A DNA stretch of 64,000 bases from Balneolaceae bacterium (GTDB lineage Bacteria; Bacteroidota; Rhodothermia; Balneolales; Balneolaceae): assembly GCA_017640665.1 (NCBI GenBank), contig JAEPQE010000001.1:637262-701261 (forward strand), read 5' to 3'. This document shows, piece by piece, positions 9,001 through 13,936 of the stretch (positions are counted from its first letter, which is position 1; every line of letters starts with the position of its first letter). The notes below the pieces were generated by a model. The model worked only from the letters and a program-made list of their open reading frames with translations, searched no databases and was not told the origin of the DNA. The position numbers were made by a program, and so were the translations under genes.

Positions 9001-10315
9001 AGTTATTGTCCTTGGCTACAAATGTAGTATTAGAGGTCTTTCCATTATAATGCCCCCAATGGTCGGCTGCATAGCTGTCTCTGGTTGGCATTTCTATTGT
9101 TTCGTTGTATTCAAAACCCCATCCAGGCAATCCGGCGACATAAACTGAGTCCAATTTCAACCTTGTTTTTAACTCCTTCACGGAATCCGGTGCCGTCCCG
9201 ATATACCCTGGCGACTCAAAATAACTATGAACCAAATTATAAGTTTTGAGGGTATCTCCCCCCGATAGAATTACTATTTGTTTTAGGCGGTTTGCTCCCA
9301 CAAGATCTACTCTGCCTGAAGTATCGTATTTGAATTCTACTTTAACATCGCTCTGGGGAGAGGAGATTTCAATAAGCCTCTTCTCATTTGCTGAATTAGT
9401 TCTGGTACAGGTTTTTTCTAACGACAGGTCACTTGGACAAATAGAAGGTCCTGATTGCTTGCGGTAAATTTGCTCAGTAATTGATTCGTACTCATACTGA
9501 TATGACTCGTAAGTTAGATTTATTACGTTACCATTCGTAGTTGTGATTTTGGATAAAAAATTTGAAATCCCTGTAAATGGAAATCGATTTACAGGATCGC
9601 CTTGCCCACCTTCGCATGAGTCTTCGTAGTACACAGAAGACCCAACATCGAATAAATACTTTGTGCCATCATCATCTGTAATTTCAAACGTATTGTTGTT
9701 TTCTGTAATTATTATATCGTCATAGGGTATCGTATGTATTTGAGTACCATCATTACTGAAAATGAATTTTCCACTTTTACCTGGAAAATTGTACACAAAA
9801 TTGTCCGATTCCATATCAACTAACCCTTCAATTACATCCTCTGCAAGAGCGTAATCATCCAAACTATCAGGATTATTAGGTTTAAAATCACTTGGATCAT
9901 CAGGAATAGGACGTGTTTCTACTAAGTCTGGCAACCCATTTACTGTTTGAGTGACGATTCCACCCGTATTTAACGTCCAACCTAAACCTACATTTGTTGC
10001 TATTTGGTCTACCCTTATTGCTGACGTGGTATAATCCAAACTAATCGGCAGAGTAAAACCTAATATTGAGAACTGGTAAATGGGAACTGTAACATTAGCT
10101 TTCCCTTCGTATAAATTCGATTCAATTTCGCCATACTTTCCTAGTTCTGCTGCCTCAGGAGAGGGAGGAAAAGAGTTCATTAAGTCGATCTGATCCTGCC
10201 CCTTAACTTCTCCGGCAAGCATCATCACCATCATTACTAGGAAAACTCCCAGCAGATGGTTCATTCTTGTTTTTTGTTTGGCGTTATGCCAATAATATTC
10301 TTTTATCTTTTTCAT
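3014..10315 (-). CDS. Full-length Rhs/YD-repeat polymorphic toxin with signal peptide
   Basis: A 2,433-residue protein. The N-terminus has a basic region and hydrophobic segment ending LAGEVKGQ (about 18-40), i.e. a Sec signal. Residues 45-125 carry the opening found in secreted Bacteroidota Rhs proteins (SPEAAELGKYGEI.., LPISLDYTTSAIRVDQIA, VGLGWTLNTGG). Two beta-sandwich, LamG/ConA-like insertions follow (about 875-1055 and 1140-1313), then a long array of YD repeats (about 1500-2050). The Rhs core end is at about 2105-2206 (KDHLGSTRTVVN.., YKFTGHERDEEAGL, LGARNYDPEIGRF-type, ..LAFTDPTGM). Known Rhs proteins form a closed shell around the toxin tip. Here the tip is the last 227 residues (3014-3697), Gly-rich with possible membrane-inserting stretches (SLSGAGGPAGFVVGLGLMSL) and no recognised family. 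The start is supported by the upstream CAAGAGAG at SD distance. Confidence 0.9.
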   Translation of the reverse strand: MKKIKEYYWHNAKQKTRMNHLLGVFLVMMVMMLAGEVKGQDQIDLMNSFPPSPEAAELGKYGEIESNLYEGKANVTVPIYQFSILGFTLPISLDYTTSAIRVDQIATNVGLGWTLNTGGIVTQTVNGLPDLVETRPIPDDPSDFKPNNPDSLDDYALAEDVIEGLVDMESDNFVYNFPGKSGKFIFSNDGTQIHTIPYDDIIITENNNTFEITDDDGTKYLFDVGSSVYYEDSCEGGQGDPVNRFPFTGISNFLSKITTTNGNVINLTYESYQYEYESITEQIYRKQSGPSICPSDLSLEKTCTRTNSANEKRLIEISSPQSDVKVEFKYDTSGRVDLVGANRLKQIVILSGGDTLKTYNLVHSYFESPGYIGTAPDSVKELKTRLKLDSVYVAGLPGWGFEYNETIEMPTRDSYAADHWGHYNGKTSNTTFVAKDNNYYTSGADREPDTSKIYTGILEKVNYPTGGFTELEYETLSNASAIRVHRITTKDGASGEEIVKEFEYVSGFEPSKPIYIQDYDMEVKDSEDQYQYCAYKQLTSSPVVPFGGIANSIGHSKVIEKRGINGEYGQTEYTFSSGTSSLSDSSYTNRSASEPVYSWTGGKLLKQVEKEFVNGSTFKTNQSTINTYRLYHDSNGAYNDDPKFPGKHENYIFDIKVHVETMEKANGLQYIPATYQVEVLRNVSAWYHPKTAAVRVYDESGTNYTESITEFNHNDPTHILLTEKKEINSDDSERITKYRYAYQEYSSMADSNMLTQPYSVTIENSSGHVLSRNWTTWDNAISGNSNWNVLAQWQWEGSSESDTGAPEDPTSEAVKIAKVTEYDSYGNILEVEDAQDVKTAYQWSDDKQVTVGMFHNADVDDIYTYSFSYEGDLGDWVFKDRLGDGGTLIQVTNGKLSIADTGAVNGDRDRVVYRHPSEIPGTVVWEFDVQIANSDNYGLVIGSGGSSWNDWSAGGSEASVWANIKDEDFYYYDRNLSDYVEAKSNLEIGKTYSFKMIMNSDTDRVDYYVNGELVGENIIYANASGASGIQELMFGNFGHTTLTDPWFIDNVRFYPEDAQAQSREVDPVFKNALSVKDVSGSTNRFSYDELGRLASTVNPNGFLTSSMEYGYSVDRNNGNYFSSDPNFIKSYLFEEHIRDDFSSSANWSNTTTHTTFNVTKAGETTVEMGSGGGWTDMYMPTNSTALLAKVDFYPDNTTGGTPHVYLSGSGHRFAVRYKHATDEFDMQYNKDGGSFVYPFTFPLDASPNRWYTIELEKRGSELSAWVYPKGESRNAENTYSLGSFDPSWEPLLRIASSDDHFYVANLKVEKSNYSTITYLDGLGRPIQSQTRAADGTAIITGTVYDEQGRPHITSRPIELDVSSYTNGFVNDLWGTGFDGNLGEELPTDSEIYQYYDTGFSGATDAKHAYTQTRFEASPLSRPVANGNAASALRIGQNESLMSYGLNSGSEDFSGFTDNELTKSVSTDPNGNHAFSFTDGWGNTIASMIDMDGDSAKDSGDLVTQFQYDLRNQLKKVTDPRGLETDYDYNQRGQLTEKDMPDKDGADNYRYDSNGNLRFVQSAKHKNNGSATELIDQEEEGTFNLTMPGDGVVVFYVELQVSGEGPELRYKFGYGDGSALYNNVFDAWDTSDLDTIHVGKGDYKLEVTEESSGYPFTIYHDLDFKPYKFTYNNYDELNRITETGEYYGASSFSSVNAENDITDSNIPMQKFHYGEANAKSDAKNTKGRLSKVEYRDLHDDELWGTTWYSYNTQGLVDWIIQDLPGGTMGEKKIEYVYDELGRMTEMSYQPGESDDYYFRYTYDNLGRLAKTESRNSSGGSWLEDAAYTYVADGQLEELNLGGNDQSVDYTYNSAGWLRFINNPDNFSNETSPGYSQDRFGMELRYYNNVGGDADTLYNGNIARIRWEQALAGTDEPDYQLQYDAANRLKAALFNNSQNTQDDSDGFDVSYTYDDNGNLKSLLRKGMGASAYPAGNIPNIAIEATSNRIDTIRYQNGPVPFSDKLVSYDANGNMIENGVNGLSHARYDYRNLPYMLSGSSSTVYSTYDADGQRVSKKEGSTTTAYIRGADGQTIAVYENGSIEKWNLISGGDVIGTVTSGGSKEYFIKDHLGSTRTVVNSSGSAVAYFDFYPYGKLMPGRYTTSNDDRYKFTGHERDEEAGLFLDYMGARNYDPEIGRFLQIDPMMEFSSPYIYVGNNPLAFTDPTGMFSCGTGESGVADCTDAQKQLVADMYNSQFSDQQGSSCPKGPCDEESKDNSSIIGLSSLAATGAGLGLDDIHLKYQSNLYQKGYISGNNGNIQLTGRNLSLFNKNSRFSPHPSTLPNTPFSIPSKILKGTGVGLVAFGTIYDTNSMINGDITLGRWGYRTGSTLTSLGVTSLSGAGGPAGFVVGLGLMSLEMLYDIGQQVRYEWSIQLGNAEVALRKGIWSPNFTAPK

Positions 10316-10316
10316 G

Positions 10317-10808
10317 TTATTCTCTCTTGTGTTGTTGTTCTTTTTGTTTTGATATACTCCGAAGCACTTTTTTTATAGCGGGTATTTTACCCTCTGCCTT
10401 CTCTCTTTCTTCGGAGACGGTATCGTAATGCTCGAGCTTATCGATAATGTGAGATAGAGTAGTTAGCAATGCCCCGAGCAGCAGAATCAGCTCATTAAAC
10501 TGTTCGGCAAGCGTTTCTGCTTCTGAGGTCAACTGATTTATTTCAGGGCCAAGCCCTACCAGATTAATGCCCCCGAGACCAAGGGATGCCAACCCTATTC
10601 TGCGAACTACTCTTCCTTTTCTGGTTCTTCCGCTCAGGAATCTCCCCAAACGGGTATCTTTAAAAAAGTTTTTGCCCCGGTCGGGTGGTTTCCCACCGGA
10701 ATAGCTTTTATGTGTTCTCTCCAGTTTGGCTTCTTCTCTTTTTAAAAACTGTTCCAGGTCTGTTTCCAGCCTGGATAGTCCTTTATCGTTATGAATTGGT
10801 TTATTCAT
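10317..10808 (-). CDS. Unknown 163-residue protein with holin-like features
   Basis: I do not recognise a family. The N-terminal half is charged and basic (residues 10-90, including RLGRFLSGRTRKGRVVRRI). A weakly hydrophobic stretch follows (about 92-108, GLASLGLGGINLVGLG), then a clear hydrophobic segment (about 125-142, LILLLGALLTTLSHII) and a strongly basic C-terminus (KKVLRSISKQKEQQHKRE). Small size, one or two membrane segments and a charged tail are holin-like, and the preceding gene is an endolysin-type M15 peptidase, so a holin or pinholin partner is a reasonable guess. It ends one base before the Rhs stop-to-start junction (10315/10317), so it is tightly co-transcribed with Rhs. It could also be an Rhs chaperone or adaptor. 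Confidence 0.45.
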   Translation of the reverse strand: MNKPIHNDKGLSRLETDLEQFLKREEAKLERTHKSYSGGKPPDRGKNFFKDTRLGRFLSGRTRKGRVVRRIGLASLGLGGINLVGLGPEINQLTSEAETLAEQFNELILLLGALLTTLSHIIDKLEHYDTVSEEREKAEGKIPAIKKVLRSISKQKEQQHKRE

Positions 10809-10845
10809 GGTTTCCTCTCTTGTTTTATTGGTTGTTAATTTTTTG

Positions 10846-11283
10846 TTAGCGAAGGTCTTTTACTTCGCGCCATATTCCGTTTTCCCAGGCTTCGTAAAAG
10901 CGTCTGCCCAGTTCCCCGTCTTTAAAATCACAGTGAAAAAAGTTTTTGTGTTCATACCAAGCCACTCTTGAGTATTCACTCTTCATAAGCGCTTCTTTAA
11001 GTGTCTGGATATGTGCTTTATCACAGGTTAGGTCTACAGCTCCGAACCCTTTAAAGGTGTGTTCACTGTAACCACTTCTCCCATGTATGATTTCCCACTC
11101 GTAGGTTCGGTACCCACTGTTCGCAGATATTATGATGGGAAATCCGAGCTTGTCCCGTATTCGATTTAGCACCGGCAGGTGATATTTCACCAGTTTATCG
11201 ACCACATGTAGTGGAACACAGGAGTGCTCCGATCTCATTTTTGGGTCCACAATAAAATCTGAAATCTTAAAATAGTTCTTCAT
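10846..11283 (-). CDS. M15 family peptidoglycan peptidase (endolysin-type)
   Basis: A 145-residue single-domain enzyme of the Peptidase_M15_3 type, which cuts peptide bonds in peptidoglycan with a zinc ion. Visible landmarks are the N-terminal YFKISDFIVD segment, the substrate-loop motif SGYRTYEW (56-63), the zinc ligands in SEHTFKGFGAVD (His75 and Asp84, two residues wider apart than the usual SxHxxGxAxD) and FFHCDF (His117). There is no signal peptide, as in phage endolysins, so it would need a holin-like partner or another route to reach the wall. It lies two genes upstream of the large Rhs gene with the same CAAGAGAG ribosome-binding motif. The pairing of an M15 endopeptidase with a toxin resembles type 10 secretion cassettes. 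Confidence 0.82.
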   Translation of the reverse strand: MKNYFKISDFIVDPKMRSEHSCVPLHVVDKLVKYHLPVLNRIRDKLGFPIIISANSGYRTYEWEIIHGRSGYSEHTFKGFGAVDLTCDKAHIQTLKEALMKSEYSRVAWYEHKNFFHCDFKDGELGRRFYEAWENGIWREVKDLR

Positions 11284-11342
11284 TATTCTCTCTTGATTAA
11301 TAGTTTATGCTCTTGTTTAAAAACCAGTCTAAAAATGAGTAT

Positions 11343-11573
11343 CTACGCCCCAAGATTATCTCTCAGGTAATAGTAATATTCATCGTCAACCAGCCCGTTT
11401 TCAGAAAGAATGATCTCTTCGATAATTCCTTCTTCTTCTTCAATATCAATGGTAACCGGAAATCCCTGATCGTCTATGACTGAATGGATATCAATGTGCT
11501 CGCTGGATTTGTTATACCAGACACACACTTCAATTTCGGGTTCGCGGTTTACCCACGTGATTAGTTTATTCAT
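11343..11573 (-). CDS. Small acidic protein, first gene of the Rhs operon
   Basis: A 76-residue, strongly acidic protein (EEEEGIIEEIILSENG, DDEYYYYL) with a predicted beta-rich start (WVNREPEIEVCVWYN). No family is recognised. It has its own good ribosome-binding site (AGGAGGAAAGG just upstream of ATG) and lies 59 bases upstream of the M15 gene on the same strand. Its position at the head of the operon, behind a leader of about 200 bases, suggests a regulatory, chaperone-like or spanin-unrelated accessory role, but nothing in the sequence decides this. Confidence 0.5.
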   Translation of the reverse strand: MNKLITWVNREPEIEVCVWYNKSSEHIDIHSVIDDQGFPVTIDIEEEEGIIEEIILSENGLVDDEYYYYLRDNLGA

Positions 11574-11784
11574 TGTCCTTTCCTCCTGACTTTTTTAAAA
11601 AAAAGGATGGACGAAACAGAACATCTCGAGCTGTTACTGTTTCACCACCTCCCCGTTCATGATCACGTCTCTCTTGACAGAGTCTCTTGACCAACCCCTG
11701 TCTGTAGAAAACGTACTCTCTTGTTTAAACTTGACTCACAACAAATATGGTAAAACATATTTATATGTGCAATACATGTGTAAA
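11574..11784 (-). promoter_or_regulatory. Untranslated leader of the Rhs operon
   Basis: About 210 bases separate the predicted promoter from the first gene. On the minus strand the leader carries two further CAAGAGAG motifs (CTCTCTTG on the plus strand near 11672 and 11723). One is followed by a tiny reading frame, GTG/ATG ... AACGGGGAGGTGGTG ... TAA, of 8-10 codons. Whether this is a leader peptide is unknown. No riboswitch family was recognised. Confidence 0.3.
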
Positions 11785-11821
11785 CAAATTTAAGGGTTTT
11801 GGGTGACAAGGTACGTCACCC
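11785..11821 (-). promoter_or_regulatory. Putative Rhs operon promoter with overlapping operator
   Basis: On the minus strand a TAAATTTG (11785-11792) fits the Bacteroidota -7 consensus TAnnTTTG. Immediately upstream, across the -13 to -33 region, is a perfect inverted repeat GGGTGAC (11801-11807) and GTCACCC (11815-11821) with a 7-base spacer. No good TTG lies at -33, which is what an activator- or repressor-controlled promoter may look like. The inverted repeat could also be read as a hairpin, but it lacks a T-run. Confidence 0.4.
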
Positions 11822-11845
11822 TATCTGAGGAAAGTTTTTGAAAAG

Positions 11846-11930
11846 AAAAAAGGCACGAGATCGAAACCTCATGCCTTTGTTTTTAATAAGTTATTTTGGT
11901 TTGACATTCACATAGAATGCGCTAGTTGGG
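11846..11930 (-). repeat. Cassette-border repeat, copy D
   Basis: This is the outer border of the Rhs module. It has hairpin 1 (GGCAcGAG ... CTCaTGCC), a linker, hairpin 2 (CATTC 11905-11909, loop ACATA, GAATG 11915-11919) and CGCTAGTTGGG (11920-11930). It lies 32 bases downstream of the GlsB-like gene on the minus strand and can terminate that gene. From hairpin 2 onward it is the same as copy B, so the complete Rhs operon plus orphan tip is flanked by direct repeats. Confidence 0.8.
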
Positions 11931-11962
11931 GAGCTCAAAATCATTGGAGACTTTATGTAAAG

Positions 11963-12247
11963 TCAATCTTTCTTCCCTTTAAAGATTAATCCCAAGCCTG
12001 CAGTTAATAAAGCAGCACCAATGATAGACCATATAATGGGGAATGGCTCTCCATCAATGCTAACCGTCCACAGTTGAGGAAACTCAAGTTCGTTAGCTAT
12101 CCATCTGCCAATAATGGCTCCAACAAATCCCACAGCAGCCGACATTAAACAACCTCCGCTTCCAACTTTAAATCCTCCGATGCTTTGACCTATTCCCCCA
12201 CAAATAGATGCGATAAGTAGTAAAATGAAAAATCCAAAAAATGACAT
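11963..12247 (-). CDS. GlsB/YeaQ/YmgE-like small membrane protein
   Basis: A 94-residue protein with about three hydrophobic segments (residues 2-24, 33-50 and 68-88) rich in glycine (GGIGQSIGGFKVGSGGC, AAVGFVGAIIGRWI) and ending in FKGKKD. The Gly-rich membrane helices resemble the GlsB/YeaQ/YmgE (transglycosylase-associated) family, whose members are stress-induced in several bacteria and have no proven biochemical role. The middle insert (WTVSIDGEPFPII) is a short loop. It stands alone between the Rhs module and a divergent lipoprotein gene. Confidence 0.6.
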   Translation of the reverse strand: MSFFGFFILLLIASICGGIGQSIGGFKVGSGGCLMSAAVGFVGAIIGRWIANELEFPQLWTVSIDGEPFPIIWSIIGAALLTAGLGLIFKGKKD

Positions 12248-12421
12248 GACTCGTTTATTATTAAGTTTGGGTATCTAAAAACGCAATAATTACAATTAGG
12301 TTTCAGCTTTATTCAACTAAAAATAGTAACTCAAATCCGCAATAACTATTTGGGAAACAGAATGGTAAGATGTATGTTTAAACATATTCCGGCTTATAAT
12401 TAACAATCATCTTTTATCATC

Positions 12422-12910
12422 ATGAAAAATTTTAGTCTATATACCGTACTCTTAGCAGTTACTTTCATGACTTTTACCGCTTGCGGAGAATCTGAAGCTG
12501 AAAAACAGGCCCGACTTCAAGCCAAGCTTGATTCTGCACGAGTTGCCGAGCAGGCAAAAATCGCTCAAATGATGGCTGCTTATGAAGACAGTGTAAATGC
12601 AGCCAACCCAGATGGAATGGAGGAAATGGAAGAAGATACTCCAATGAGCTCTTCAATTTCTGAAAGTGGTTCTTATGTTGTGCAGGTGGGGGCCTGGAGA
12701 TCGGAAGAAAAAGCACAGTCTTTTGTAGATATGTGGTCCGATCGTAATTACCCCAGCTCTTATGTGGTAAAAACAGGAAATGAAGAAACCGGTGATGTAT
12801 GGTTCCGGGTTCGTGTTGGTAATTTTGAGACTCGAAATGCAGCTCAGGAATTCGGCGTAAATCTGGCTGCTGAAATCAATACCGGGTTTTGGGTAGCTAA
12901 CAAAGATTAA
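12422..12910 (+). CDS. SPOR-domain lipoprotein
   Basis: A 162-residue protein with a lipoprotein signal (hydrophobic 7-19, lipobox ending TAC at Cys20). An Ala/Glu-rich helical linker follows (about 25-75), then a C-terminal SPOR domain (about 82-160, starting GSYVVQVGAW and ending FRVRVGNF.. FWVANKD). SPOR domains bind denuded glycan strands at the division septum, so this is probably an outer-membrane-anchored, septum-targeted protein. It is a single gene followed by a strong terminator. The family is clear; the specific role is not. Confidence 0.85.
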   Translation: MKNFSLYTVLLAVTFMTFTACGESEAEKQARLQAKLDSARVAEQAKIAQMMAAYEDSVNAANPDGMEEMEEDTPMSSSISESGSYVVQVGAWRSEEKAQSFVDMWSDRNYPSSYVVKTGNEETGDVWFRVRVGNFETRNAAQEFGVNLAAEINTGFWVANKD

Positions 12911-13003
12911 TGTTTTTTGCGCCGAACATTTTTAGTTGTTTATGTGCCAAGCATTTACGTAATTGAAGGAACGCTCAAGTAGCGTCTCTCTTGATGAATA
13001 GTC

Positions 13004-13043
13004 AGCCCATTACAATCGAAAATTGTGATGGGCTATTTTTTTT
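13004..13043 (+). terminator. Rho-independent terminator
   Basis: An AGCCCAT.ACAAT arm, a short loop and ATTGT.ATGGGCT form a long stem followed by ATTTTTTTT. It ends the SPOR lipoprotein transcript about 95 bases after its stop. Confidence 0.85.
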
Positions 13044-13158
13044 GAATCTTTTTTTATTCTTACCGTATAGCGTTTGCCGGTGTTTTATTTTTCTAATTCT
13101 CCGGTTTACGTTATAATCCCTATTAGAAACACACCACCAACTTTATAAAACCAGCGAA

Positions 13159-13500
13159 ATGAAAAATTTCACTATCGCTAAACGACAGATTGAAAACATA
13201 AGTGTGCTTGACATAAGTGGGGAACTGGATGCTCATACCGCTTCTCAACTCGAGAATTCTCTAAAAGCTCTCATCGATGAAAAGCAGTTCAAGATTATCG
13301 TAAACTGTGCTCGTCTGGAATACATTGCCAGCGCCGGATTAGGCGTTTTCATGGCCTATATTGAGGATGTCAGGGGATTAGGAGGGGACATCAAGCTAAC
13401 CAATATGAATGATCGCGTTTATAATGTATTCGATTTACTGGGATTTCCCACTTTATACGATATCCATGATGATGAACAAGAAGCAATAAGCGGATTTTAA
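13159..13500 (+). CDS. STAS-domain anti-anti-sigma factor
   Basis: A 113-residue single STAS domain. The segment LEYIASAGLGVFM matches the phospho-acceptor loop of anti-anti-sigma proteins (usual form I-S/D-S-A/S-G-L), with Ser58 as the likely site for the partner kinase. The first position of the loop is Ala rather than Ser or Asp. It is followed at 10 bases by an RsbW-type kinase and then by a PP2C phosphatase, so the three form a complete partner-switching cycle: kinase phosphorylates STAS, phosphatase restores it. The regulated target (sigma factor or other partner) is not in the window. Confidence 0.9.
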   Translation: MKNFTIAKRQIENISVLDISGELDAHTASQLENSLKALIDEKQFKIIVNCARLEYIASAGLGVFMAYIEDVRGLGGDIKLTNMNDRVYNVFDLLGFPTLYDIHDDEQEAISGF

Positions 13501-13510
13501 CTTATATCCA

Positions 13511-13933
13511 GTGGCAGGAAAGAACAACATACATACCCTTTCGGTAGATTCCTCGACCAAACATTTGGCCGAAGTTCGGGATTTTGTTGCTGCTCATGCT
13601 AAAAATGTAGGCCTTTCAGAAAAAGATATTTCGGAAATCCGGTTAGCTGTTGATGAAGCATTTACCAACATCATTAAACATGCTTATAAAAATACCACTT
13701 CCAAACCTGTTAAAATCGAACTTGGTTTTGATCCTTCTAAACTTTGGATTTCGATTATGGATGAGGGAGAAGGGTTTAAACCCGATGAGTATAAAGCTCC
13801 TGATATACTAAAAAGAATTAAGAATAAGCAACGAGGCGGAATGGGTGTGTTTCTCATTCAAAAACTAATGGACCAGGTTCAGTATAACAGAAAAGGCCAA
13901 ATGAACGAGATTCGAATGGTCAAAAACCTATAA
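13511..13933 (+). CDS. RsbW-type serine kinase / anti-sigma factor (HATPase_c_2)
   Basis: A 140-residue GHKL ATPase domain. The N box is visible in AVDEAFTNIIKHAY, the G1 box in DEGEGF and the G2 box in GGMGVFLIQKLMD. It probably phosphorylates the STAS protein encoded just upstream and holds a target protein when the STAS partner is unavailable. The start is GTG at 13511, 10 bases after the STAS stop. Three bases separate its stop from the next gene, so the operon is tight. Confidence 0.9.
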   Translation: MAGKNNIHTLSVDSSTKHLAEVRDFVAAHAKNVGLSEKDISEIRLAVDEAFTNIIKHAYKNTTSKPVKIELGFDPSKLWISIMDEGEGFKPDEYKAPDILKRIKNKQRGGMGVFLIQKLMDQVQYNRKGQMNEIRMVKNL

Positions 13934-13936
13934 GCT

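Noticed and set aside
3014-10315. Rhs as a type VI secretion effector
   Set aside because: No PAAR domain at the N-terminus and no VgrG, Hcp or T6SS gene nearby; the protein has a Sec-type signal instead.
10317-11283. Prophage remnant
   Set aside because: Only the endolysin-like and holin-like genes resemble phage genes. No capsid, tail, terminase, integrase or attachment site is seen, and both genes sit tightly in the Rhs operon.
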